This document shows, one piece after another, positions 12,859 through 25,205 of a stretch of DNA of 64,000 bases. The notes beneath the pieces are model-generated. The model worked only from the letters and a program-made list of their open reading frames with translations, did not search any database and was not told where the DNA came from. Source of the stretch: Sternotherus odoratus. Taxonomy: Eukaryota > Chordata > Testudines > Kinosternidae. The position numbers were made by a program, and so were the translations under genes. Positions within the stretch are counted from its first letter, which is position 1. The number at the start of each line of letters is the position of its first letter. The stretch covers positions 181,046,920-181,110,919 of the forward strand of contig JAVMKO010000002.1 of the NCBI GenBank assembly GCA_032164245.1, written 5' to 3'.

Positions 12859-12880
12859 TATAAACACAATCATTTTTACG

Positions 12881-13445
12881 TGTCTGTTTTTAACTGATTT
12901 TGGCTGTGGTGGAGAGAGATGCTAATAAAAGTCCATATCCCTAAAATATTGCCCTCTTTGAAATATTTTTACTTGAACGTAAACTGCAACGCTTTTCCTT
13001 TTAAAAAAAAAAATAGAGAGAGGAAATTGTTTACCTTCACAGACCATTCCTGCAGTCCTTACTTAGGCAAAACTGTAGTTCTTTCTTGATTCATTGCAGT
13101 GTCAGGACCTCTGAGAATGGATAGTTTATATTATAAAAATATTAGGGCAGATCCAACTTCCACTAAAAGATTCCCATTGATTTCACCAGATCTGGCACTG
13201 TGTTGAGTAAAGGACCACAAAAAAAATTTTAAAAAAATTCCAGGATCCCACACTATAATGGATTACTTTGTCATGTGCAGTGTGGTTGTTTTTTAAAAAA
13301 ATAAATTAATTCAGTCCTGTATGCACATAGGATTTGTCAAAACCAGGATGCTAGCTACAGTACATGCTCTATAAAATAAAGAAGCATGCTTTTTTATTTA
13401 ATAAAATTGCCATAATCTTGCACTGTGACTATTCCTTGGTGTGTA
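12881..13445. other. Intergenic sequence after THSD7A
   Basis: AT-rich with A-runs. 13140-13215 resembles an old amniote interspersed repeat (a 'cccattgatttca' core), but the family cannot be named. Confidence 0.4.
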
Positions 13446-13449
13446 TTCT

Positions 13450-13487
13450 GTTTATAATAGAAAGAGCTGTTTATAATAGAAAGAGCT
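13450..13487 (+). repeat. Two-copy tandem of a 19-bp unit
   Basis: The unit gtttataatagaaagagct occurs twice in a row just before the DIRS-like remnant. Confidence 0.8.
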
Positions 13488-13489
13488 GT

Positions 13490-14905
13490 GCTCAGACTCT
13501 GAGGGCTTCTCAGCAGAAGAGCCATCCTTCTCTCTGGTCTTCCAGCATAGCGTGGACTCCTGGGGGTGCCCACTTTCCTGATGCACTACACTCCAGGTCC
13601 AACAGTGTGGTATCTTTATCCTTGGGCCTGAGGTCAGGAAGTATCAGCATACTTGGGGCATGGGGCACCATGTTGTTGTGGTGGAGACACCAGTTCCAGA
13701 GGCCATGGGGATGGGATGCCTCAGAGTACTTTGGTAGGATCAGTCCACCAGGTAAAAGAGGAGTGGACCTAATGGGGGACAGTCAAGGAAAAGTCCAGGT
13801 GGGTGATGTGGGGCCTAAAGACCGAGAAGAACTACAGTTGTAGGCAGTGCATAGGCATACCTCACCTGGCCTCCATTCAAACTCTGGCCACATGATCTCT
13901 TGCCAACCTATCCATGAAGGTCCTCTTCCTGGTGGCCATCACTTCTACCCGGCGGGTCAATGAATTCTTGGCTGTGATGGCTGACCCCACATGTACAGTT
14001 TTCCATAAAGACAAGGTTTCCCTGCACCTTCCTTCTAAATTCTTCCCAAAGGTTGTCTCAGAGTTTCATCTCAACCAGTCCATCCATCTTCCAGTCTTTC
14101 ATCCTAAACCACATGCCACTTCTGTGGACAGGAAGCTGCACAACCTCAACATCTTCAGGGAACTAGCCTTCTACTTGGACAGGACTTGTGCATTTCGTGC
14201 CTCCCCATACCTCTTTGTAGCTATTGAAGAACAGTCGAGAAGGCCAGCCCTTTCCTTGCAACACATCCAATTAGATCACTAAGTGCATTACATAATTCTG
14301 TGTGCACTTTAACTCAGCACCACCCGGGCAGGAACACTGAACTCTCCGCATGGGTGCATGCGCCCAACTCTCTGGTGGATGAGCCTTGGCACCAGATTGG
14401 CTGGGTAGCAACAGGGCATCCTGTCCATGCCTTTACATTGCACTACACCATCAACACAACTGTAGGATGTGCAATCCTACAGCAGGCCTTACCCTTGCAC
14501 CCACCTCCAAGTTGCTCACTTCTCCATACCCACCCCCATTTGGAACACATATAGGGGTCATCATTTGAAGACAAAAACGAAGTTACTTATCTGTACCAGG
14601 AAGTTCTTTGAGATATATGGTCTCTATTTGTATTCCAATATCCACCCACCTTCCCCTTGGCTTTGGACTCTCTATGCAGCGGTAAGAGGTGGACTGAGGG
14701 TGCGTTGTCCTGCATGGCCTCTTATAACCTTGCGTGATGCACATGACCAAATAATATGACCATGCAGGTCAACGGACTCTGCTGCTGAAAAATGTCCAGC
14801 TCCGGTGCATGGTGTGCATGTACACTCACATTTGGAATACAAATAGCGACCACACAGCTGAAAGAATCTCCAGTTACAGGTGAGTAACCCCCTCTTTCCC
14901 TCCTA
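13490..14905 (+). mobile_element. DIRS-like retrotransposon remnant with tyrosine recombinase
   Basis: The frame at 13914-14282 (LFLVAITSTRRVNEFLAV..., then HKDKV, LPSKFFPKVV, RELAFYLDRT) has the layout of the tyrosine recombinase at the 3' end of DIRS elements: LLAITSxRRVxEL, then FxxKD, then AFYLxRT. Downstream is an inverted pair of about 65 bp (14580-14645 and 14830-14890, both containing 'tatttgtattcca'). This fits the inverted terminal and internal complementary repeats of DIRS. Reverse transcriptase and RNase H parts are missing. Frame breaks outside the best frame mark it as dead. Confidence 0.7.
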
Positions 14906-16030
14906 TATGCACCTCATATTTTATTAAAATTTCTCTGTTCCATTAAACTAAAATCTGTCATTTACTGTTACATGTATTGTACTTGCTGAGTATTGACGTT
15001 TAGTTTTGCCAATTTTAATGTACTTTAATAAACATTTTGTAGAATAAGGTAATAACTGTCTGAAACACAGGATCCAAACATACCAGATGTGGTCATTGAG
15101 ACATCTGGCCCTGAAACCTGCCTCCAGCAATGACTAACACCTGATACTTCAGCAGCATGTACCTTTTTAGCTAATGTTTGTAAATAATGATTTTAAAATA
15201 TATATTATACAATTTACAATGTAAAAAATGGTTGTGGGATTTCTTCAAATGTGATCATCATTTAAAATAAGTTGTAAAACATATGTAGAATAGTCATTTC
15301 ACTGAAAACAGAGTGTGATTTTCACACTCTCATTTACCTCCCTACTTGCCTTCTCCAGCAGTTCCAGAACTTCATCTTTTCTGGACAGGCGATTGTTATA
15401 TCAAAAATGAACAAGATGGGAAATGCTCTTGAGGTTAATGAGAATAACTGAAGACAATTTTTCTCCAAAATTAGTATTGGCAGGAGCTTTACAATCTTGT
15501 TCCAATTCCAGACCCTATTAAGAGCAAAATAATTATTTTACAAATTTTGAGGGACAAAGGCCTTACTCAGCAGAGAAGACTGCATTTGAAAACCATTTAG
15601 GCATGGTTGGCATTTCTTGAATTTCAAAAAATATAGGAAGGTTTAATCTGGTTCTGAGAACATAACTTCAAAAATATATCAAGTAGGGTGCCTCAGATAG
15701 CTTTAAAAGATATAAATGTCATCCTGCCACATATTTCAGAAGTTCAACTTTGCAGTCAGTTTACCTGTTCATATTAGAAACATTGAAGGTATTTACATCC
15801 CAGATATGATAAACATTCATGTGCCTCTTCATGCTTCGTCCACCATTCCAGATGACGTTTCCACGCTGATGACACTTGTTTAAAAAAAAAGTTTGTTAAT
15901 TAAATTTGTGACTGAACTCCTTGGAGGAGAATTGTATGTCTTCTGCTCCATGGTTTTACCCACATTCTGGCATATATTTTTTGTTATGGTAATTTCAGAT
16001 AATGATCCAGCATCTATGTGTTTGATTTAA
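14906..16030. other. Intergenic, nothing recognised
   Basis: AT-rich sequence without a repeat I can name. Confidence 0.4.
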
Positions 16031-16034
16031 GAAC

Positions 16035-16575
16035 ACTTTAGCTGCCGGTTTGACAAAACACAAAGAAGGTTCCAATATCCGATTTCTAAGGATAGCTATA
16101 GAACTTCACCCAAGGTTTAAGAATCTGATGTGCCTTCCAAAATCTGAGAGGGACAAGGTGTGGAGCATGTTTTTAGGAGTCTTAAAAGAGCAACACACTG
16201 ATGCAGAATCTACAGAACCCAAACCACCAAAATAGAAAATCAACCTGTTGCAGGCATCTGACTCAGATGATGAAAATGAAGATGTCAGTCCGCACCGCTT
16301 TGGATTGTTACAGGGCAGAACCCATCGTCAGCATGGACACATGTCCTCTTGAATGGTAGTTGAAGCATGAAAGGACATATGAATCTTTAGCACATCTGCA
16401 CATAAATATATTGTGACGCCAGCTACAACAATGCGAAGAAAACGCCCTGTTCTCACTTTCGGATGACATTGTAAACAAGAGGCAGGCAGCATTATCTCCT
16501 GGAACTTTTAAAAAAACTTGTTTGAGCGATTGGCTGAACAAGAAGTAGGACTGAATGGATTAGTGGGCTCTAAAG
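16035..16575 (+). pseudogene. hAT transposase C-terminal pseudogene
   Basis: The frame 16050-16235 reads LRIAIELHPRFKNL, then CLPKSERDKVWSMF and LKEQHT. It is followed, across stops and frame changes, by SDDEN, a TYESLAHL-like stretch, a TPATT motif, 'LSDDIVNKR' in another frame, and a leucine-containing tail. This is the order of the C-terminal dimerisation region of hAT (Charlie/ZBED-type) transposases. No start codon, BED zinc finger or terminal repeats are visible, so it is a decayed fragment. Confidence 0.75.
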
Positions 16576-17280
16576 TTTTACATTGTTTTTTTGAGTGCAC
16601 GTTTTTTGTCTATAATTTCACATTTGTAAGTTCAACTTTCATGATAAAGATACAGTATTTGTATTAGGTGAATTTCTTGTGTTTTTTACAGTGCAAGTAT
16701 TTGTAATAAAATAAATATAAAGTAAGCACTGTACACTTTTTATGCTATGTTGTAATTGAAATATATATTTGAAAATGTAGAAAAACATCCAAAAAGATTG
16801 AAATGGTATCCTATTATTTTTAACACCACAATCTCCTCCCCATAGCTTTTCTTTTTTCCAGTTCCCCAAGGAAGAAGTCTGATAGAAAATTGTGCAGCTC
16901 CAGCTTGCTAGGGGATGGTGGTGACATGAGGTTAGACTTAAGGGAAAAGAAAAACAAATAATTAGCCAGCAGTTTTTATAACTGCCTGAAGTTGAATTTA
17001 ATGAACTGCAGAGAGCTTTCTGCAACATTAGAAACAGCAGCTGGAGCTAAAGCCTACATTTCTGCCTGTGATGGCTTCCACTTACCAGATAATGAGCAAA
17101 ACATTAGTAGCAGTCATTCATTCAACCTTGCAGAAACATAAAACCATGCTTTGCCAGCACAAGTAAGACGTTTTAATTGCCAGTGACAAACTGGCTCTCC
17201 AGTCTCATTCTATAGCTGTACTGTTGAAGCAACCAGGGCAAAAATGTAATGGATGCAAGACTACAAGTGGGCCCCCTTTA
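16576..17280. other. Intergenic, nothing recognised
   Basis: AT-rich and T-rich. The open frame at 16639-17028 (minus) has no recognisable motif. Confidence 0.4.
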
Positions 17281-17600
17281 GGGTTGCCAGGTGTCTGGTT
17301 TTCTATCAGAAAGTTCAGTCGAAAGGGGACCTGTGCAGTGTCCAGTCAGTACTACTGACCGGACACCAAAAGGTCCAGTTACTGTGATAATTGCAATTGG
17401 CTTCCGCTGCTAGGAGCGCAGGAAGAACAGCTGCTGCTGGAGGAAGGGGGATCCTGACAGTGCATAGGATTTAAGGAGCAGGGCTGGGATCTGGGTCTCC
17501 ACCCGTGACAGCCAGTTCTGCCTTCTCAGCCTCCAAGGGCCTTGGCTTTCTCGGGTCCTTCGCTCCAGAGTGGGCAGGCTGGCAGGCTCCACATCAGCTA
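17281..17600 (+). mobile_element. Possible DNA-transposon fragment ('ggttgccaggtgtc' type)
   Basis: The start, agggttgccaggtgtctggtt, and the repeated 'gaccggacacc' motif resemble a repeat family that I associate with turtle genomes. Its right boundary is not found. Confidence 0.4.
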
Positions 17601-17683
17601 CTCCCACCCCACCTCTGCAGGTAGCACATACGTCCCAGTAGAAGGGAGAGCAAATGACTTGGGGGAAGCAAGTGATGGGGTGT

Positions 17684-17852
17684 AGGATAGCTCGGTAGTT
17701 TGCGCATTGGCCTGCTAAACCCAGGGTTGTGAGTTCAATCCTTGATGGGCCACTTAGGGATATGAGGCAAAAATGGGGGGCTGGTCTTGCTTTGAGCAGT
17801 GGGTTGGACTAGATGACCTCCTAAGGTCCTTTCCAACCCAGATATTCTACGA
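17684..17852 (+). mobile_element. Chelonian tRNA-derived SINE
   Basis: The tRNA-like head has an A box in 'aggatagctcggtagtttg' and a B box in 'gttgtgagttcaatcctt'. The body resembles the tail of CR1 LINEs ('ggttggactagatgacctcc', ending 'gatattctacga'). This arrangement is the tortoise Pol III SINE design, which is thought to use CR1 machinery. Confidence 0.85.
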
Positions 17853-20800
17853 CGGGGGAGGAGAGAAGCACTACTTATGTTAGAAATTACTATACTCAAT
17901 CTATAATTATGTATTCTTTTTAAACTAAGGCAGCATTGAGGTAAGGGCTTGCACTGGCCATGTTGCTTTATGTAAGGATAAATCTCAAGTACTGGAGCAA
18001 CTATGCAAATGAGATGATGATGTGTTAGTATGGTAATGATTGTACCAATAGCTATGTTAAGCCTATGTGCACACCCAGTGTGAATTAGATGTTTCCAGAG
18101 ACCTGAGCAGACTCAGGCTGAGCTGAGTACTTATGCAGTTAATAAAATTTGCTGTGTCATATATCTGTCGAGGAACTTATATGGCTCTCATCCAAGCACT
18201 CTAACAAACCTGACACAGGTGCTTAGAAAACATCATATCTGGGTCTTTTGTTTATGTTGGTTTATTAAGACTTCTTCTAAAACTCAAGATAGTTATCAAG
18301 CTTTTAGGTCTTGCTTAAGCAGTTGTCAATCACTTTAGAAAATAACATTATGTAATCATTCCCCATATGAAATTGTGCACATAATAATATAACTATTATA
18401 GACTAAACTGGAAGAATTTTGAGCACAATGACTGTATGTTAATCATTAAAACATGCAATGAATTATACCAGATTACCCCTCCCCCCCCAAAAAAATAGAT
18501 GATGAAGACGACCCTCTTAGCTCACCAGGTGCAAAGTCGCTCCCTGTAACATTCCCCATCCCTCTTCAGTCCTCTCATCTGGCCACACCCTCGTGGATAG
18601 GGCATAGGTTCTACAAAAAAAAATTATATTAAAAATAGTGTGTTCCCAAACCTGACCCAAACCCACAGTTTTAAACAAACTACAATAGCAAATAATTTGG
18701 TTTTAACAGGATACCCTTATTTTAAAAGTATACAGGATTCTACATTAATGGTCCAAACCATTAGTCTGATAACAGCAATATTTTAGTATATTGAGCAATT
18801 TCTATAAAGTATTGTATTTTTATAAGTATCCTAAAACTGCTAATTAAGAACTGCTAGTTTACTTACTATGTAGTGGAAAGGGACAGTCATGTCACACTAT
18901 GCAGACTTGGAAATTAGACAATGGCGTTATCCCAGCCTCTTAGTTAATAAATTCTCTGTATTCAGATTCTCTCTTATTCATCTCCAGTTTTTCAGTGTAT
19001 ATTCTACCACCACCAGAGTGCTCCTACTTTTCTCCACTTCCATAACTCTCCACCACAACCCACATAAAGTCTTCTGCATAACTCTCCTCATTTTCTCACA
19101 CTGAGCTTCATGTAAGGTTCCATATCCCTTCAAACTGCTCACTCCTGGCCTTGAAGGACTTTCTAAGAACCAGTGGAAAAGGATGAGGAGTGCAATCTGG
19201 GGTAGCAAATAGGATTCTTATAAGTAGGAAGCAGGAGTCGTCAGAGGAATTCCTACCTCTCCTGTCTAAAAGTAGCTAGAAACCCTTCCTACACCCTGCA
19301 CCTTAGAGCCTAGGCCGTAGGGGCTTCCAAAAAACCTAGCAACAGCAAGGTCCTAGGTATACAATTAACTAGTTTCCTAAGAGCTAGATGTTAGCAGAGA
19401 TGGGGAGAAAGGAATGCATTTGAAGGATGACAGTACCACACTGTCCTGTCACTATTGGATATGAGCCAAGTTCTGGTCTAGGACTACATCCATGGACAAC
19501 TGAGAAGTGGGCTGCCACTGCAGTTCCTGGAAACTGTGGTAGCTCAAGAGGATTCCCTAGTCGTAAACAACTTGCAAATAAATGTACTCAAAAATCTAAT
19601 GTCAAATATTTTCTATATTTATTATAGCTGCAGGATAGATAAAAGTTAGGTGGAACATAAAAAAAAAAAAGAGAGAGAGAGAGCGTTAACTGGAATGAAT
19701 CCTGGAGGCCGAGTTTAACGAATTATCTTTTGCCAGAAAAATTTTACACCTTCTTTAGACTGCAGTCACAGAGAATGAGAGAGAGATTGCTGTGCACGTA
19801 ATAGAAAGAACTCCTTGAAAGTGTGTTTTTGTGCTACAACCCTAAGAGATTTTTAAGAAAGTCACTAGTTCAGTAAATGCTGCAGGTGCTAAACCAGTTT
19901 GTCTGAAGCTGGAGCCATGGTTTAGCAGTGTCCAGACAGTTCTCTCTAAAAGGGGAGATCTGGAATCTATTTGGAGATTGACCACTAGAAAAATGCAGCA
20001 ACAACTGCAGAGCCTCACAGCAGAGGATTGTCCTAGGGAATAGTGACAAAGTGAGAACTTGGGGAGAAGATATTGTTGACTAACCTAAAAGGCCAGACAT
20101 AAGTGTTGGTGAAGAACAGAATAGGGAACCCACAGGCACCTACACTGAGGCAGCCAGAAATACCAGCATTTGAACTTTGTGAACACTACAGAGACAAAGA
20201 AGGCAGTGCAGAACAAGATAGCCAGCTACGTAAGGTACAGTGCAGGCTGACTAGAGAGTGCATGCCACAACCTATTACAAGATGTAGCATCCGCCCCTCC
20301 TATACGCAATTCCCCATAGTGTTGTTCAATACACTCAGAATGCATCTGAGAATTGCCATTGATCCCCCACATTTCCTCTCACAGCAGTAGCTCTAAAAGG
20401 TACAATACAGGCCAGAGTGTTTCCAAACAGAGTAAACAGGAGAGAGAGGGAAGAGATTTCTCCTTGATATAAACTTTAAGAAAAACTTTAAGAAAAAAAT
20501 ATATGCATAGTTTGAAGAAACCTTTTCACCTTTAGGATTCTATCATACTGTATAATCTTAATTCTTAAAACATGTACAATCTGTGGAGTCCCTAACTTCA
20601 AGGGAAGGGGGATAATAGTGCTACCTATCCAAGGTAAGTGAAGCCTAAGTAGGTGAATTTAAAAAAAAAATCAAATAGCAAAGGGAGGGAAAAGACTGAT
20701 ACAATGGAAATCCAAGTGAAGAGGGAACTGAGAAAATTCTACAGCATAAAAATGATTACAAAATCAAACTTATAAATGGAGAAAATTACAATTTCTAAGA

Positions 20801-21261
20801 GGATAAGACAATTTTTTCAAGTCTAGGAGCAACAAGAGGTTAAATGATCAAACTGATATGTCCTCCCAAAGTGAGGAAAAAGGACATTTATTGGTAGAAA
20901 AGGGGGACATTACTACAGAAGAATCCTGACTGTGGAATTGCTTTTTTTTAATCGTACTGCTGGTGTTTATTCTATTGCCTCCTGCTTACCCGAACTCCCA
21001 ATGATCCAAATTAAGTTGCTTGGACAAACAGGATTCTTCTGTATTTAAAATGAAAAGGTCATTCAAATTACACCTTTGTAAATTACTTCATGTCACTTTC
21101 TAGAAACAGACAAGGTCTGGACAAGAATTCTAGCTGGAAAAATACATGAAGGAAAACAAGTTTAAAAGTTATACAACATGATCCAATAGGGATGTTAGCC
21201 AGGACATATGTTAGATGTAATATACAAAACAGCGATAGGTGTTAAGTGCATGGTATTAAAA
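17853..21261. other. Intergenic, no clear element
   Basis: Contains a poly-C/A run at 18479-18496 and an A-run followed by GA repeats at 19659-19683. Short open frames show no motif. Confidence 0.4.
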
Positions 21262-21263
21262 TA

Positions 21264-21684
21264 CAGTAAACCCTCGATTTAACGGACCACGATTTAACGG
21301 ACTTCGGATGCAACGGACAAAATTCCTGAGCAAATCTGATGCATCCGAAATCCATTTCTCGCGGGCTGGCTCCCGGCTGCCGCCCGGGTCCAGGCAGCCC
21401 GGCGGGCTGGCTGCCGCCCGGGTCCCAGCAGCCAGGACCGGGGCGGGCTGGCTGCCGGCTCCCGCCCGGGTCCCAGCAGCTGGGACCCAGGCGGGCTGGC
21501 TGCCGGCTCCCAGCTGCCACCCGGGTCCCAGCAGTGGGCGGGCTGCGGAGCTGCCGCCCCAACCCTGTGGCGGGCGGGCTGCTGCTCCGACAGCTCTTTT
21601 TTATTATTATTATTAAATAACGGACTTTTTGATTTAACGGACACCCCCTCGCCCGAATTAGTCCATTAAATGGAGGTTTTAGTG
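21264..21684 (+). mobile_element. pogo/Tigger-like MITE, 421 bp, TA duplication
   Basis: The ends are cagtaaaccctcgatttaac and aaatggaggttttagtg, flanked by TA (21262-21263 and 21685-21686). Next to both ends the motif 'atttaacggac' is repeated. The centre is GC-rich with reiterated 'cccgggtcccagcagc', giving overlapping chance frames. Ends of the CAGTaaa..., TA target type are typical of pogo-group mariner transposons. A second copy, reversed, lies at 38597-38937. Confidence 0.88.
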
Positions 21685-21686
21685 TA

Positions 21687-22467
21687 CATTATATATAGGA
21701 GCATTGGGAAGTTTTGTTACCTGAATGGATTATGCTCTCCCAAAATTCTGTTCAAGCATCTGACCACACTTTGCAAAGCTGAAGTCAGCTTTGGCATCAG
21801 AAAACAGGAAACTTGCCAAGCAAAGCAAAGTTACATAAATATTTTAAGTTCAGCTTGTTTCGTATGTATGTAGATATACTTTACCGTACATAGAAACAAC
21901 CTGTTTACACACTTGCAGAAACTGAAATGATGTAAACATGACAACAAAATGCTAATGAATTGGCTATTATATATTGTGTTGAAGCAGGCTCTGGGCCTTA
22001 TGAAAGGACCATAACTGGCCCCTCAGGCCATAGGTTGGGCACCCTGGTGCAAAGTAGTTGTTATTAAGAAATACTTTGCCTCCCAGACTTTACTGTTGAT
22101 ATAATTTAAGAATATGGTATATATCACAACATTAATTAATAAAACCCTTGAATGAGCAGATTAGATAGATACACTGAATACATATGATGGATACGTATAT
22201 GATGGATACGTGATCCAGTTTTAAAAAGTCAGAAACAAAGAGTGACTTCCTTTCCTCCACCTTGTAAACTGCTCCAGCATTGGATTTTCTTACTTAATGG
22301 CTTCACACAGACAGGAGTCGTGTTTAGAGATTGCTTTCCAAAGGCTTCTGGGTAGACCACTGTTTTGCTAGAGATCTGGCTGGGACAAACAAGATGAGGT
22401 TGTGAGGTCTTAATGAGCTCTGCCAAAGGATATGACCAACTGAGTAACAATAAGCTTTCAGCATAAA
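21687..22467. other. Intergenic with a small transposon scrap
   Basis: 21990-22048 ends in 'ggttgggcaccctggtgc', which resembles a hAT end, but its partner is missing. A 15-bp tandem (atatgatggatacgt) occurs at about 22184-22211. Confidence 0.35.
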
Positions 22468-22472
22468 CATAT

Positions 22473-23472
22473 TGTGACACTCTGTACCTCAAAACAGTAC
22501 ATTGGCACCCCCATATTCACCATTATCCTATCATTATGACATGCCTGTACAAAGTATACCTTCCAAGGTATCATTTTAAAGTCATGTTGAATATTATTGT
22601 CCTGGTGGATTGTATGTGCTGTTATTGTATGTGACCAGCCAGATGTGCCAATGACTCATTAAAGGGAATCCACCCTCCTAATGGCCATCCCTGAGACTTC
22701 TCAGAGAGAGCACATATGCAATGGAGACACCTTGACCAATGGGAACTGCCTGAACCCCATCATACAACAAAAATCTTTCCAGCAAGCTGGAAGAGAATAC
22801 AAAAGAGGGCAAGTGACATCATCACTTGGCCTCACTCCCCCCCCCCCCCCCCCACTCCCCAACTTAACACCTGGAAGCACTTCTAGAGGACAAAGATTTG
22901 AATTGGGGATGTTGGTCCCAGGCTGTGTATTGAGGATCTGTAACCCCCTTGTACCATCTGTCAGGGTGAAAGACCGCTGAATTCAAATCCTGTTTAGTTT
23001 GTAGAGAACATAGACTGTGAATTTATTTTTGTTTCTTAAGTAACCAGCTCTGATCTCTAGGCCTGCTACTTAAAAGCCTCTCTCTGGAGTTAATAAATTG
23101 GTTTTATATTTTACCTAAAACAGTGTGTTTTGGTTGAAGTGCTTGGGAAATCTGAGCTCACAAAGGCTGGTGTATGTCCACTTTCCTTTGAAGAAGTGAA
23201 GAATTTGCACTGGCCAGGCTTCTGACCAGTGCAAGTTCTAGGGTGCAAGACTAGGGAGCTGGAGGGAGTTGACTGGAGTCTCTCTATTGTTGATTCATCT
23301 GTGGCTGGGAGAGAATTCATGTAACTTAGTTGGATGGCTGTGTAAGTGCAGTGCCTACCAGAGGTTTGTAGCTTGATGACATTATTACAGCATGAGGTGC
23401 AATCCAGATTGATGGATTTGGGGGGGGCTCAGCAGTTCCACAGTCCAGGTTGTACCCCCCGAGACCCTGTCA
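22473..23472 (+). mobile_element. Solo LTR, about 1 kb
   Basis: The block starts TGTGACACTCTGTACC and ends GAGACCCTGTCA. Flanks of catat and aatat suggest a 5-bp target duplication with one change. An AATAAA at about 23090 lies near the expected R/U5 border. The 5' part resembles an LTR that I know as common in turtle genomes. There is no second LTR and no internal coding sequence nearby, so it looks like a recombined solo LTR. A poly-C run sits at about 22837-22853. Confidence 0.7.
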
Positions 23473-23477
23473 AATAT

Positions 23478-24829
23478 ATGCATGGGACAATAACTTTGCG
23501 TAGTTTTCTGAAGAAAGTTTCCTTACTTTATTTTTGCATATGAAATTTACAAATATTTATGATGTAAAATACCATAACAGACAGTAGTGAGTTGGCATGG
23601 GATTCCTCAGAGTGATGGGGAGGAACCACTCTCCACTCCCTGGTGGGAGGAGCAAGGCAAGCCATAGTTCCCAAACTGGAAGCAGAGGGATGGGACGGGA
23701 AGTTTAAAAGGCAGCCCTGCAGTTCAGTTGCGCAAGAGTCAGGAAAGAAAGCAAACATCTCCCACCTGCTGCTGAGCCCTGCATCCATGATGGAGCTCTA
23801 CAGCACCAAGGAGGAGAGGAAGTGCTGAGACTGCTGACTGGCCATGTACCCGGGGGAAACAGAGGAAACCCAGGAGATGGAGGTACACTCAGATGGGCTA
23901 GTAGGAAGTAGCCCAGGAACACCAGACATTAGTCCGGTTCTGTTTCCAGAGGCTAGATGAGTTTGTTTTGGTGGGCTCTCTGTCGACCCAGTGGCAGATC
24001 CCTCCACCACTATCAGGGCCCTGGGGTGGAACCCAATGGAGTAGGGTGGGCCTGGGTCCCCCTACCCTCTGTTGCCAACCCCATCTCTGGTATGACAGCC
24101 TATCCACCATACACCGGATGGCCAGAGCCCTTAGACTGTTAATTCCCCTGTTGAGCAGTGCACATATAGGCACAATGTAGTGAGGGGAACGCCCCCCCCC
24201 CAAGATTGATGGGAAGGGATAGCCACTCGCCCCTCCTTAGTTCCTATGTGACTATAGGGGGTATAGGAATATAGTTCAACTTCTCTTCTATATAACAGAT
24301 GAATAAATTGATCTTCTGTACCAAACTGGAGAGTAGGCCTTCATAGGCAATCCACAATATCAAACAGAGTCTACCCTACTGTCCAATTCTCTGTTTGCTG
24401 CTTCTATAATATCCCATTACCTCTTTATATGACTGCTTATGAAGTACTTCTCTAGTGGAAGCAACAGGGAATTAAATTACTGCTCTATTTCTGATGGACT
24501 GCAGAGCAGCTGTCAAACAACTGAAGTGTCTCCAATCTCCATCACAAATTACAGTAAATGCCTGTTAAGATAAACTTTGCCAAACTAGTTATGCCTAGCA
24601 GCACTGACAGTGAAGTGTGCAATTGACTTAAATTGGAACAGGGAAAGTATTTAGCGCTTAGAAATAAAACTAATGCAAACGACTTAAACAAAACATCAAG
24701 AGACAAAGCTAAATAGGTATCTAAACGATTAATCAGCTTGGTTTTTTGGACAAGAAAGGCATAGAAAACCAGACCTGATATGAACTCTAGCATTGTGCAA
24801 ATATACTAATATTTGAATGTGGTGCTTTA
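23478..24829. other. Intergenic, possible LTR-retroelement debris
   Basis: 23573-24230 is GC-richer, with a 'tttaaaaggcagccctgcag' core-promoter-like stretch. It resembles LTR or leader material of retroelements, but no boundary or coding motif supports a firm call. 24231-24829 shows nothing recognisable. Confidence 0.3.
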
Positions 24830-25205
24830 TGTTAGAGGTGTTGATTTTAATGTTCCTGTTGTTAGAATTGTCATTGCAGCATTAAGCAGCACATAGTCAA
24901 TCGCTGAATATTGCACACCAGACTGGATGGAGAGCTCACATATCAAATCTCTCTATCAGTTCTAGAGTTGCTATTTGAAGTGTGTGTACCCCATATTGTG
25001 CTTGCAAGTTTTCGGATAAGGCTAGTGTTTGCATGTCTTTTGCAGATGAGCTTTAAAAGTTAAGCTTCCAAAGTTATACCCAAATACTCTGGTAAAGGGC
25101 TCATTTTGGACCCGTTGACCTGAAGAAGTGACATTAAGTGCTTCCTTGGTGGCTTTTTTGTTTATGTGAAAGGCTATTGCCAAGGTTTTGGAGGCACTGG
25201 GCTAG
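24830..25205 (-). mobile_element. Non-LTR retrotransposon, RT thumb/3' part (fragment)
   Basis: On the minus strand the sequence reads, with stops, KTLAIAFHINKKA, then ALNVT, then TRVFGYNFGSLTFKAHLQKT. This matches the segment after the RT catalytic core in LINEs of the jockey/CR1 superfamily ('xYLGVTLDRTLTYKxHLxKT'). It continues the fragment at 25830-26960, from which it is separated by an LTR-like block. Confidence 0.7.

Larger units (their letters stand above)
9300..12880 (+). other. THSD7A: THSD7A 3' UTR (probable extent)
   Basis: About 3.6 kb of AT-rich sequence follows the stop codon. No recognisable transposon is inserted in it, although the flanking intergenic DNA is full of them. 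Possible poly(A) signals AATAAA occur at 11505, 11561 and 12853. The last is the best candidate because it is followed by T-rich and TG-rich sequence (ttttacgtgtctgttttt). Long 3' UTRs are known for this gene in mammals. The end point is inferred. Confidence 0.7.

Noticed and set aside
21242..21644. Overlapping Pro/Gly/Ala-rich frames near 21.4 kb
   Set aside because: They lie in the GC-rich repeated middle of the pogo-like MITE, with four frames open at once.
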